Shown here piece by piece: positions 1-6,324 of a stretch of DNA of 23,315 bases. Each line of letters starts with the position of its first letter. The first letter of the stretch is position 1. The position numbers were made by a program, and so were the translations under genes. Source of the stretch: Pseudomonadota bacterium (GTDB lineage: Bacteria > Pseudomonadota > Alphaproteobacteria > Reyranellales > Reyranellaceae); contig JAEZHS010000306.1 of NCBI GenBank assembly GCA_023436825.1, positions 1 to 23,315 of the forward strand, given 5' to 3'. The notes beneath the pieces were generated by a model, which had not been told where the DNA came from, made no database searches, and saw only the letters and a list, made by a program, of their open reading frames with translations.

Positions 1-23
1 CGGGGAAGATTCACTATGCCGCG

Positions 24-105
24 GGTGCATGCCCGGTCACCTCGGACTGCTTCCGCTACCTTCTGGTTGTCGAGACTCAGAAAGGACGACGACCGGGCAT
101 GCGCT
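24..105 (+). promoter_or_regulatory. Fold-back hairpin covering transposase start codon
   Basis: gcatgcccggtc at 27-38 is perfectly complementary to gaccgggcatgc at 91-102. G-U and G-C pairs at 24-26/103-105 extend the stem to about 15 bp. The distal arm contains the transposase ATG (99-101), and the Shine-Dalgarno (81-88) is in the loop. Only transcripts that start outside the element or at its extreme tip would contain both arms. IS10 and IS50 use a similar layout to block translation from impinging transcription. The structure is seen in the sequence; its role is inferred. Confidence 0.55.
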
Positions 106-1262
106 ACAGCGATAGCATTCTGGGCCACATACTCAAGCCGATCTCGCGTCTGTGGTTCGACCGGCTTGTGGATCGCCAGAACGGGAACGCCTACGACAAG
201 ACGTTCACCAGCTGGAGCCACCTTGTGGCTCTGGTCTATGCCCAGCTGAGCGGCCTTTGCAGCCTGCGCAGCCTGACGGCGAGCTGGAACGCCAACAGCC
301 ATCATCACTACCATTTGGGGGTGAGCAAGCTGGCGCGCTCGACGCTGGGCGACGCCAACGAGCGTCGCCCGCCGTCGATCTTTCAGGAGACGTTTAAACA
401 TCTGTCGGGACAGGCCGATCGGCTGGGCCGCAAGGAGGGCAGCGAGATGGTGCGGCTGCTCGATAGCACGCCGATACCGCTGGGCCGGGTGGTTGACTGG
501 GCCAAGGGCAACGGCCGCATCAGGGGGCTCAAGATGCATGTCGTCTACGACCCGGCGGCCGACAATCCGACCTTCGTCGACATCAGCCATGCCAACGTCA
601 ACGATATCGAGATCGGCCGGACAGTGCCACTCGAGGCCGGCTGCACCTACGTCTTCGACAAGGGCTATTGCCGATATGACTGGTGGATCAGCATCGATCA
701 GGCCGGCGCCTGCTTCGTCACCCGTATGAAGACCTCGGCCCGCTTCCGGGCCCACACATGGCGGCCGGTCCCCCAAGCCCAAGGCGAAGGCTTCGCCATC
801 CTCGACGATGCCGAGGTCAAGCTCATGAGCAAGGGCAACTCCAAGCTCGACATCCCAATGCGCCGTATCCGGCTCAGGCGCGACGATGGAACCAAGATCA
901 CCTTGCTCACCAACGACCTTGTCCGCTCCGCCGTCCAGATCGCCGCCCTCTACAAGGCACGCTGGCAGATCGAGCTCTTGTTCCGATGGATCAAGCAGCA
1001 TCTCAAGATCAGGTCCTTCCTCGGCCATAACCAAAATGCCATCCGACTGCAGCTCCTCGCCGCAATGATTGCCTATCTGCTGTTGCGCATCGCCGCCCGA
1101 CAAAGCTGCCTGCAGATCCCGCAAATCCGCTTCGCCGAGCTCATCGCCGCTCGCCTCCTAACGCGCGGCACCGTCGCCCTCATCGACAAGCCAAACCGAT
1201 CAAACCCCGCCAGGGCTGCACCTCGAGGCTGCCCTAACCAAATGGCCTTCGCCTATGCTTAA
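99..1262 (+). CDS. IS4-family DDE transposase
   Basis: This 387-residue protein catalyses cut-and-paste movement of the surrounding IS. The catalytic triad is visible as D122 (LLDSTPI), D187 (VFDKGYCRYDW) and E292, the last inside the IS4 Y-R-E-K signature (Y285, R288, E292, K299 in YKARWQIELLFRWIK). The N-terminal 80 residues resemble the DUF4372-type domain common in this group. The ATG at 99 has an AAAGGACG Shine-Dalgarno at 81-88. The frame is open to a stop just inside the right inverted repeat, so the gene looks intact and of full family length. The start codon lies in one arm of a 12-bp perfect inverted repeat (27-38 with 91-102), described separately. Confidence 0.93.
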   Translation: MRYSDSILGHILKPISRLWFDRLVDRQNGNAYDKTFTSWSHLVALVYAQLSGLCSLRSLTASWNANSHHHYHLGVSKLARSTLGDANERRPPSIFQETFKHLSGQADRLGRKEGSEMVRLLDSTPIPLGRVVDWAKGNGRIRGLKMHVVYDPAADNPTFVDISHANVNDIEIGRTVPLEAGCTYVFDKGYCRYDWWISIDQAGACFVTRMKTSARFRAHTWRPVPQAQGEGFAILDDAEVKLMSKGNSKLDIPMRRIRLRRDDGTKITLLTNDLVRSAVQIAALYKARWQIELLFRWIKQHLKIRSFLGHNQNAIRLQLLAAMIAYLLLRIAARQSCLQIPQIRFAELIAARLLTRGTVALIDKPNRSNPARAAPRGCPNQMAFAYA

Positions 1263-1401
1263 ATTTCCCCGGACACCCCTGCCCGTTAGGGGGAGAGGAA
1301 CATGAGGAGGAAGGGTAAGAAAATAGGCGGGCTGCAGGGCGAGATGAGTTTGTACCAGCCCTGCCAAAACAGAGGTCGCGAAGCGGCTGGGTGAACCGCT
1401 A

Positions 1402-1426
1402 GTCTCGGTTCGCTCAAGAACGAGAC
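1402..1426 (+). promoter_or_regulatory. Small stem-loop upstream of the lactonase RBS
   Basis: GTCTCG (1402-1407) pairs with CGAGAC (1421-1426), and TTC (1409-1411) pairs with GAA (1418-1420), with one bulged G and a six-base loop. The GAGGA Shine-Dalgarno of the next gene follows within five bases. It could be a 5' leader structure or the end of an earlier transcript. I see no recognisable riboswitch or promoter in 1273-1440. Confidence 0.25.
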
Positions 1427-1440
1427 CCCGAGGAAACTCC

Positions 1441-2385
1441 ATGTGGCAGCCTAATGAACGCTATCCCGACGCGGCCGTGCGCGTGCTCGATCCGGCCTTC
1501 AACAGGTATCGGCTGCCGCTGGCGTCGGTCGAACGGCTCCATACGGGCTGCCGCTGGTCCGAGGGGCCCGTCTATTTCGGTGACGGCCGATACCTGCTGT
1601 GGAGCGACATTCCCAACAACCGCGTGCTGCGCTGGGACGAGGAATCGGGCAACGTCACGATCTTCCGCAAGCCCTCCAACAACGCCAATGGCCATACGCG
1701 CGACCGCCGCGGCCGCCTCGTCGCCTGCGAGCACGATGCGCGCCGCGTCGTGCGCTTCGAATACGATGGGGCGATCACGGTGCTGGCCGATTCCTACAAC
1801 GGCAAGCCGCTCAATTCGCCCAACGACGTCGTCGTGAAGTCGGACGGCTCGGTGTGGTTCACCGATCCCACGTTCGGCATCCTGGGCTACTACGAGGGCC
1901 ACAAGGCCGAGAGCGAGAACAAGCCCGCCGTCTACCGCCTCGACGCCGCGACCGGCAAGCTCACGATGGTGGCCGACGACATCCCCGGTCCAAACGGCCT
2001 CGCCTTTTCACCCGACGAGAAGAAGCTCTATGTCGTGGCGTCGCGCGCCGAGCCGCGCCGCCAGATCCTCAGCTACGACGTCACCAACGACGGCAACGCG
2101 CTCGGCAAGGGCTCGGTGCTGATCGATGCGGGCCCGGGCGGCTCGCCTGACGGGTTCCGCGTCGACGTCGACGGCAACCTGTGGTGCGGCTGGGGCATGG
2201 GTTCGCCCGAGCTCGACGGCGTGCGCGTGTTCGACGCCACGGGCAAGCCGATCGGCCACATCGAGCTGCCGGAGCGCTGCGCCAACCTCTGCTTCGGCGG
2301 CCGCTACCGCAACCGCCTGTTCATGGCGGCGAGCCATTCGCTCTACGCCCTCTACGTCAACACCCAGGGCGTGGCCGGCGGCTGA
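1441..2385 (+). CDS. SMP-30/gluconolactonase/LRE family lactonase
   Basis: This 314-residue six-bladed beta-propeller hydrolase probably opens sugar-acid lactones using one divalent metal. Family metal and active-site residues are all present: E41 (WSEGPVYF), N128 (SPNDVV), N185 (GPNGLAFS) and D237 (SPDGFRVD). There is no signal peptide, so it should be cytoplasmic. The ATG at 1441 has GAGGA about eight bases upstream. It is the first gene of an apparent operon; the MFS permease starts 33 bp after its stop, and D-tartrate dehydratase follows. Tartrate itself forms no simple lactone, so the operon's natural substrate may be broader than tartrate. The exact substrate cannot be read from sequence. 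Confidence 0.88.
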   Translation: MWQPNERYPDAAVRVLDPAFNRYRLPLASVERLHTGCRWSEGPVYFGDGRYLLWSDIPNNRVLRWDEESGNVTIFRKPSNNANGHTRDRRGRLVACEHDARRVVRFEYDGAITVLADSYNGKPLNSPNDVVVKSDGSVWFTDPTFGILGYYEGHKAESENKPAVYRLDAATGKLTMVADDIPGPNGLAFSPDEKKLYVVASRAEPRRQILSYDVTNDGNALGKGSVLIDAGPGGSPDGFRVDVDGNLWCGWGMGSPELDGVRVFDATGKPIGHIELPERCANLCFGGRYRNRLFMAASHSLYALYVNTQGVAGG

Positions 2386-2418
2386 AAACGCAACCTGACA
2401 CGGCAACTCATAAGAAAA

Positions 2419-3621
2419 ATGCGTGGTATCGATTCGAGTTACGCTTGGTGGCGCCTGGCCGCCAGCGTCGCGTTGAGCACGATCGGCGGCATCGGCATGT
2501 GGTCTCTGACCGTGGCGATCCCGGCCGTGCAGGCCGATTTCGGCATCACCCGCGCCGATATCTCCTTCGCCTACACCATGAACACGCTGGGCTTCTTCGC
2601 CGGCGGCGTGATCGTGGGCCGGATCGTCGACCGGCGCGGCATCGTCGTCGCCTCGATCCTGAGCGCGATCGGCCTGTCGCTGGGTTTCGCCCTGGCGCCC
2701 CTCACCTCCTCGTTGATTCTCTTCTCGGCCGCCCAGGTGCTGATCGGCTTCAGCGCAGCCGCCACCTTCGCCCCGCTGGTCGCCGACATCTCGCACTGGT
2801 TCGAGAAGCGCCGCGGTGTCGCCGTCGCCATCGCCGCCTCGGGCAACTACTTCGCCGGCACCATCTGGCCGTCGATCATCGAACGCATCATCCACGACCA
2901 TGGCTGGCGCACGATGTTCTGGTCGGCTGCCATCTTCTGCCTGGTGGCGATGATTCCCCTGGCGCTCACCCTGAAGCGCCGGCCGCCGGACCACGAAGAG
3001 AGCGCGATCACCAAGGTGGCGCGCCGCTCGCAGGCCGCACTCGGCCTGTCGCCCAACGCGCTGCAGGGATTGATCGCCATCATGGGCATCGGCTGCTGCG
3101 TCGCCATGTCGATGCCGCAGGTCCATATCGTGGCCTACTGCGCCGACCTGGGGTACGGCGTGGCGCGCGGGGCCGAGATGCTGTCGTTGATGCTGGGCTT
3201 CGGCATCGTGAGCCGCATCGCCTCCGGCTGGGTCGCCGACAAGGGCGGCGGCGTCATGACCTTGCTGATCGGCTCCGCCCTGCAAGGCATCGCCCTCGCC
3301 TTCTACCTGATCGACGACGGGCTCACGTCGCTTTACATCGCCTCGGCCCTGTTCGGCCTGTTCCAGGGCGGCATCGTGCCCTCCTACGCCATCATCGTGC
3401 GCGAATACTTCCCGCCCAGCGAGGCGGCGACGCGCGTCAGCCTCGCCATCTCCTCGACCCTGATCGGCATGGCCCTGGGCGGCTGGATGGGCGGCGTGCT
3501 GTTCGACTGGACGGGGTCCTATCGCGCGGCTTTCTTGAATGGTATCGCCTGGAACGTCATGACCGTCCTCATCGCCTGGTGGCTGCTGGTGCGCCAGACG
3601 CGACGTGCGGCGGCCGCCTGA
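2419..3621 (+). CDS. MFS transporter, probable organic acid permease
   Basis: This 400-residue inner-membrane protein has the hydrophobic pattern of a 12-helix major facilitator. A motif-A-like loop between helices 2 and 3 (GRIVDRRG) and a related loop in the second half (SGWVADKGGG) are visible. It resembles the monocarboxylate/oxalate-formate type MFS permeases often encoded with enolase-superfamily dehydratases. It sits 33 bp after the lactonase and 11 bp before tarD on the same strand, so it is the likely uptake system for the operon's acid substrate. The ATG at 2419 has only a weak AAG-rich upstream sequence, so translation may depend partly on coupling. Substrate identity is inferred from neighbours. 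Confidence 0.88.
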   Translation: MRGIDSSYAWWRLAASVALSTIGGIGMWSLTVAIPAVQADFGITRADISFAYTMNTLGFFAGGVIVGRIVDRRGIVVASILSAIGLSLGFALAPLTSSLILFSAAQVLIGFSAAATFAPLVADISHWFEKRRGVAVAIAASGNYFAGTIWPSIIERIIHDHGWRTMFWSAAIFCLVAMIPLALTLKRRPPDHEESAITKVARRSQAALGLSPNALQGLIAIMGIGCCVAMSMPQVHIVAYCADLGYGVARGAEMLSLMLGFGIVSRIASGWVADKGGGVMTLLIGSALQGIALAFYLIDDGLTSLYIASALFGLFQGGIVPSYAIIVREYFPPSEAATRVSLAISSTLIGMALGGWMGGVLFDWTGSYRAAFLNGIAWNVMTVLIAWWLLVRQTRRAAAA

Positions 3622-3632
3622 AAGGACACACC

Positions 3633-4790
3633 ATGCGCATCGTCGCCATCCGCGACATCGTCTCGCCGATCCGCTCCAACATCGCCAACGCCTACATCGA
3701 CTTCAGCCAGATGACGGCGAGCGTCGTGGCGATCGAGACCGACCTCGAGGTCGAGGGCAAGCCGGTGATCGGCTACGGCTTCAACTCCAACGGCCGCTAC
3801 GCCCAGAAGGGCCTTTTAGGCGAACGGTTCATCCCGCGCCTGAAGCAGGCTAGCCCTGAGTCGCTGCTCGATGCCGAGGGCCTGCTCGATCCCGCCAGGT
3901 GCTGGACCGCGATGATGGCCAACGAGAAGCCGGGCGGCCATGGCGAGCGTTCGGTCGCAGTGGGCGTGCTCGACATGGCGCTGTGGGATGCCGTGGCCAA
4001 GGCCAAGCGCGTACCGCTCTGGAAGCTTCTGGCCGACCGCTACAACGACGGAAAATACGACGACAGGGCCTGGGTCTATGCGGCCGGCGGCTACTACTAT
4101 CCCGGCAAGGATCTGGACGGGCTGCGGGACGAGATGAAGCACTACCTCGACCTCGGCTATTCCTGCGTGAAGATGAAGGTGGGCGGCGTGCCGCTCGGCG
4201 ACGACATCAAGCGCATCGAGGCGGTGCTGAAGATCGTCGGCGCCGGCGACCGGCTGGCCGTCGACGTCAACGGCAAGTTCGACCTGCCGACGGCGATCGC
4301 GTTCGGCAACGCGATCAAGGACTACGGCCTGCGCTGGTACGAGGAGCCGCTCGATCCGCTCGACTACCTGGCGCATGCCGCGCTTGCCACCCAGTACGCT
4401 CCGCCGCTCGCCACCGGCGAGAACCTGTTCTCCATGCAGGACGCCCGCAACCTCGTGCGGCACGGCGGCCTCAGGCCCGACCGCGACATCCTGCAGTACG
4501 ATCCGGCCCTGTCCTACGGCCTGGTCGAGTACCTGCGCACCATCGACATGCTGAAGGCCCACGGCTGGTCGCCGCGCCGCTGCGTGCCGCACGGCGGCCA
4601 CCAGTTCGCGCTGAACATCGCCGTCGGCCTGCAATGCGGCGGCAACGAATCCTATCCGCAGGTCTTTGCACCGTTCGGCGGCTTCGCCGACGACTGCCCG
4701 GTCGTCGACGGTCGCGTGGCGATGCCCGACACGCCGGGTATCGGCTTCGAGCGCAAGGCCGATCTGTGGGCGATCATGAAAGCCGTGTAG
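3633..4790 (+). CDS. tarD: D-tartrate dehydratase (enolase superfamily)
   Basis: This 385-residue protein is predicted to dehydrate D-tartrate to oxaloacetate (via the enol) with Mg2+ in the cytoplasm. It matches the Bradyrhizobium D-tartrate dehydratase along its length as I remember that sequence, including NAYIDF, KPGGHGERSVAVG, AAGGYYYPGK and HGGHQ. Catalytic and metal residues are in place with a constant offset of two: K180 and K182 (KMK), metal ligands D211, E237 and E263, and the general acid H320 (PHGGH). The ATG at 3633 follows AAAGGACA and lies 11 bp after the MFS stop; upstream in-frame sequence belongs to shadow reading through the MFS gene. Its 3' end overlaps the convergent small lipoprotein gene by 17 bp. 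A related aldarate dehydratase specificity is possible but less likely. Confidence 0.9.
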   Translation: MRIVAIRDIVSPIRSNIANAYIDFSQMTASVVAIETDLEVEGKPVIGYGFNSNGRYAQKGLLGERFIPRLKQASPESLLDAEGLLDPARCWTAMMANEKPGGHGERSVAVGVLDMALWDAVAKAKRVPLWKLLADRYNDGKYDDRAWVYAAGGYYYPGKDLDGLRDEMKHYLDLGYSCVKMKVGGVPLGDDIKRIEAVLKIVGAGDRLAVDVNGKFDLPTAIAFGNAIKDYGLRWYEEPLDPLDYLAHAALATQYAPPLATGENLFSMQDARNLVRHGGLRPDRDILQYDPALSYGLVEYLRTIDMLKAHGWSPRRCVPHGGHQFALNIAVGLQCGGNESYPQVFAPFGGFADDCPVVDGRVAMPDTPGIGFERKADLWAIMKAV

Positions 4791-4929
4791 CGGCTGGCGC
4801 TTCGGCGCGTGTATTGCTGCGACCGCCATCATGGGTCTGATAGCGGTCGTCCTGCGGGATGCCCTCGCACGCGGTGAGGATCAGGGTAGCGAGCAGCACG
4901 ACGACGATCGCGACCTGGCGGACGATCAT
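4774..4929 (-). CDS. Micro-lipoprotein C (51 aa), third of a tandem set
   Basis: The 51-residue product starts MIVRQ, then has a hydrophobic stretch ending in the lipobox L-T-A-C21, so the mature peptide is only about 31 residues and should be lipid-anchored. The mature part contains DDRYQTHDGG-RSNTRAE, a decayed copy of the RYQTHGGGWDNFRAE motif in the preceding gene; the Trp and Phe are lost. The ATG (4929-4927) overlaps the TGA of micro-lipoprotein B by 4 bp (ATGA), indicating translational coupling. Its stop lies inside the 3' end of tarD on the other strand. I recognise no family. Related copies in tandem, each with a signal peptide, argue that this is a real gene despite its size. Confidence 0.6.
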   Translation of the reverse strand: MIVRQVAIVVVLLATLILTACEGIPQDDRYQTHDGGRSNTRAEAPAATRLS

Positions 4930-5136
4930 GAAAGTCGTCCCGTCGACGGTGTGGACATCTCGGCGCGGAAATTGTCCCAGCCACCGCCGTGGGTCTGATA
5001 GCGGCCGTCCTTGGGCAGATTCGAGCATCCGGCGACAACCAAGATCACGAGGATGAGTGCGGTCCTCACGCCGCCGATCCCGGGAGCGGCATCGCCATCG
5101 GCGTCTCGGCGCGGAAGTTCTCCCAACCGCCGCCAC
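4833..5136. repeat. Diverged direct repeats from tandem lipoprotein gene duplication
   Basis: Two repeated blocks are visible. A 21-bp block starting gggtctgatagcgg occurs at 4833-4853 and 4991-5011 with one mismatch. A second block starting ctcggcgcggaa occurs at 4959-4989 and 5105-5135 with a few mismatches. They encode the shared RYQTH and GGW-[DE]-NFRAE parts of the lipoproteins, showing that the genes arose by local duplication. Confidence 0.7.
4926..5069 (-). CDS. Micro-lipoprotein B (47 aa), second of a tandem set
   Basis: Reading from a GTG at 5069 gives VRTALILVILVVAGC followed by SNLPKDGRYQTHGGGWDNFRAE and a short Ser/Thr-rich tail. The lipobox is V-A-G-C15, so the mature lipid-anchored peptide is about 33 residues. 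The GTG overlaps the TGA of micro-lipoprotein A by 4 bp (GTGA), and its own TGA overlaps the next ATG by 4 bp. The GGGWDNFRAE segment closely matches GGGWENFRAE in copy A, and RYQTH is shared with copy C. No upstream Shine-Dalgarno is obvious, which fits coupled reinitiation. Function is unknown; I recognise no family. Confidence 0.65.
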   Translation of the reverse strand: MRTALILVILVVAGCSNLPKDGRYQTHGGGWDNFRAEMSTPSTGRLS

Positions 5137-5269
5137 GGCTGCCCCTCGGCGAATTGTCGGCGCCGCCGGTCGTGCCGGTCGATGTACAACCCACCGTCAA
5201 TGCCGCAGCGAGGACCACGGCCAGAACGAAGCGAAAGTCAGTCATGGCAATGACATGTGGGCATTTCAC
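5066..5269 (-). CDS. Micro-lipoprotein A (59-67 aa), first of a tandem set
   Basis: The protein contains MTDFRFVLAVVLAAALTVGC, a clear lipoprotein signal with lipobox T-V-G-C, then a Gly/Thr/Ser linker and GGGWENFRAE. Two starts are possible. A GTG at 5269 gives 67 residues and overlaps the TGA of the Bug gene by 4 bp (GTGA), matching the two overlaps downstream. An ATG at 5245 gives 59 residues and a more typical short n-region. Neither has a well-spaced Shine-Dalgarno. It is the second gene of a Bug-lipoprotein operon. Function is unknown; the shared C-terminal motif with copies B and C is the main clue. Confidence 0.65.
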   Translation of the reverse strand: MKCPHVIAMTDFRFVLAVVLAAALTVGCTSTGTTGGADNSPRGSRGGGWENFRAETPMAMPLPGSAA

Positions 5270-6228
5270 TCCGGCTTCAACAGGCCCGACTTCACAAGTT
5301 CGCTAACGCCCATCTCCATATCCCTCAGGTGCGCTGCGAATTCGGCGCGAGTCGTGGGCCGCACTTCGGCGCCGAGATCGACCAGCTTGCGCGCGACTTC
5401 CGCATCCTTGAGCGATGCCACGACCGCGGCGTTGAGCACGTCGAGTGCCGCCGGCGGCGTCTCGGCACGGGCCACCAGCCCGGCCGTCGTGCCGCCGTCG
5501 AACGGCTGGCTGCCGATATCCTTCAGGCTTGGTACGGCGGGCAGCTGCCCGATGCGATCGCCGCTGAGCGCCAGCAGCGGACGGAGCTTGCCTGCCTTGA
5601 CATGCGGCAGCGAGGTCGTGAGCTGGTCGGCATAAAGATCGATCTGGCCCGCCATCAGGTCGGCGAGGCCCGGACCGGACCCCTTGTAGGGTATGACGTT
5701 GAACTTCACGTTCTCGTTCACCTGCAGGCGCAGGATGGCAATGTGGTTGGTCGTGCCGTTGCCCGGATGGCCGATGCTGACCGTGCCGGGTTTCGCCTTC
5801 GCCTCGGCGAGCGCGCTCTTGATGTCGGCGAAGCGGCTGTCGGCTCTGGTGAAGACCAGTGTCGGCACGGTGGTCAGCAGGCTGATCGGCGCGAACAGCG
5901 GCACCATCGGCGGCTTGCCCGCCATGTAGGGCGCGATCCACATCACGCTGACGCTGCTCATCACGACGGTGTAGCCGTCGGCCGGTGCCGCGACCGCCGC
6001 CTCCAGGCCGATCACGCCGCCGGCGCCCGGCCGATTGTCCGCCAGCACTGTCTGTCCGAGCTTCTTCCCCATGACGTCGCCGACCAGGCGAGACGTGACG
6101 TCGTAATTGCCGCCGGGCGCGAACGGAATGATCCAGCGCACCGGCTTGCCGGGAAAAGTCTGTGCCCAGGCCGGCATGGCCGTCAGGGCAACGCCCGCTG
6201 CGAAAAGTTCCCTGCGTCTCATTCGCAT
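5266..6228 (-). CDS. Bug/TctC-family tripartite tricarboxylate binding protein
   Basis: This 320-residue periplasmic substrate-binding protein begins MRMRRRELFAAGVALTAMPAWAQT, an arginine-rich signal peptide cleaved near AWA-QT. The mature protein starts with the Bug hallmark FPGKPVRWIIPFAPGGNYDVTSRL, followed by NRPGAGGVIGLEAA and ADGYTV. Such proteins bind carboxylates or other small anions and usually serve TctAB transporters, but no tctA or tctB is near, so it is an orphan of the expanded Bug type. The ATG at 6228 follows GAGGGGAGCGAC; a second ATG at 6222 is also possible. Its TGA overlaps the start of the first micro-lipoprotein by 4 bp. Ligand is unknown; the convergent tartrate operon makes a dicarboxylate plausible but unproven. 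Confidence 0.9.
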   Translation of the reverse strand: MRMRRRELFAAGVALTAMPAWAQTFPGKPVRWIIPFAPGGNYDVTSRLVGDVMGKKLGQTVLADNRPGAGGVIGLEAAVAAPADGYTVVMSSVSVMWIAPYMAGKPPMVPLFAPISLLTTVPTLVFTRADSRFADIKSALAEAKAKPGTVSIGHPGNGTTNHIAILRLQVNENVKFNVIPYKGSGPGLADLMAGQIDLYADQLTTSLPHVKAGKLRPLLALSGDRIGQLPAVPSLKDIGSQPFDGGTTAGLVARAETPPAALDVLNAAVVASLKDAEVARKLVDLGAEVRPTTRAEFAAHLRDMEMGVSELVKSGLLKPE

Positions 6229-6324
6229 GTCGCTCCCCTCCCGCCGTTATCTGAAAGATTGCAATGTCGCAGCGGTCACGCCAAATCGAATGAGCAACCA
6301 TGCAACCGCGGAGAGAAACGGGCG

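Larger units (their letters stand above)
1..1272 (+). mobile_element. IS4-family insertion sequence, left tip at window edge
   Basis: The element consists of one transposase gene and imperfect terminal inverted repeats. The left end begins cggggaagatt at position 1. The right end, aaatttccccgg at 1261-1272, reads ccggggaaattt on the other strand. The bases beyond the left tip are outside the window, so the outermost bases and the target-site duplication cannot be checked. The single DDE transposase with a Y-R-E-K signature places it in the IS4 group. It lies upstream of the sugar-acid operon in the same orientation, so read-through from it could affect that operon (inference). Confidence 0.8.

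Noticed and set aside
2008..3285. Long minus-strand open frame (425 codons) opposite the lactonase and MFS genes
   Set aside because: Its translation is Arg/Asp/Gly/His-rich low-complexity sequence typical of the antisense frame of GC-rich genes. The plus strand carries two clear families.
4959..5135. Lipoprotein-region repeats as a non-coding satellite
   Set aside because: The repeats keep reading frame, lipobox and stop/start overlaps in three genes, which fits duplicated coding sequence better.
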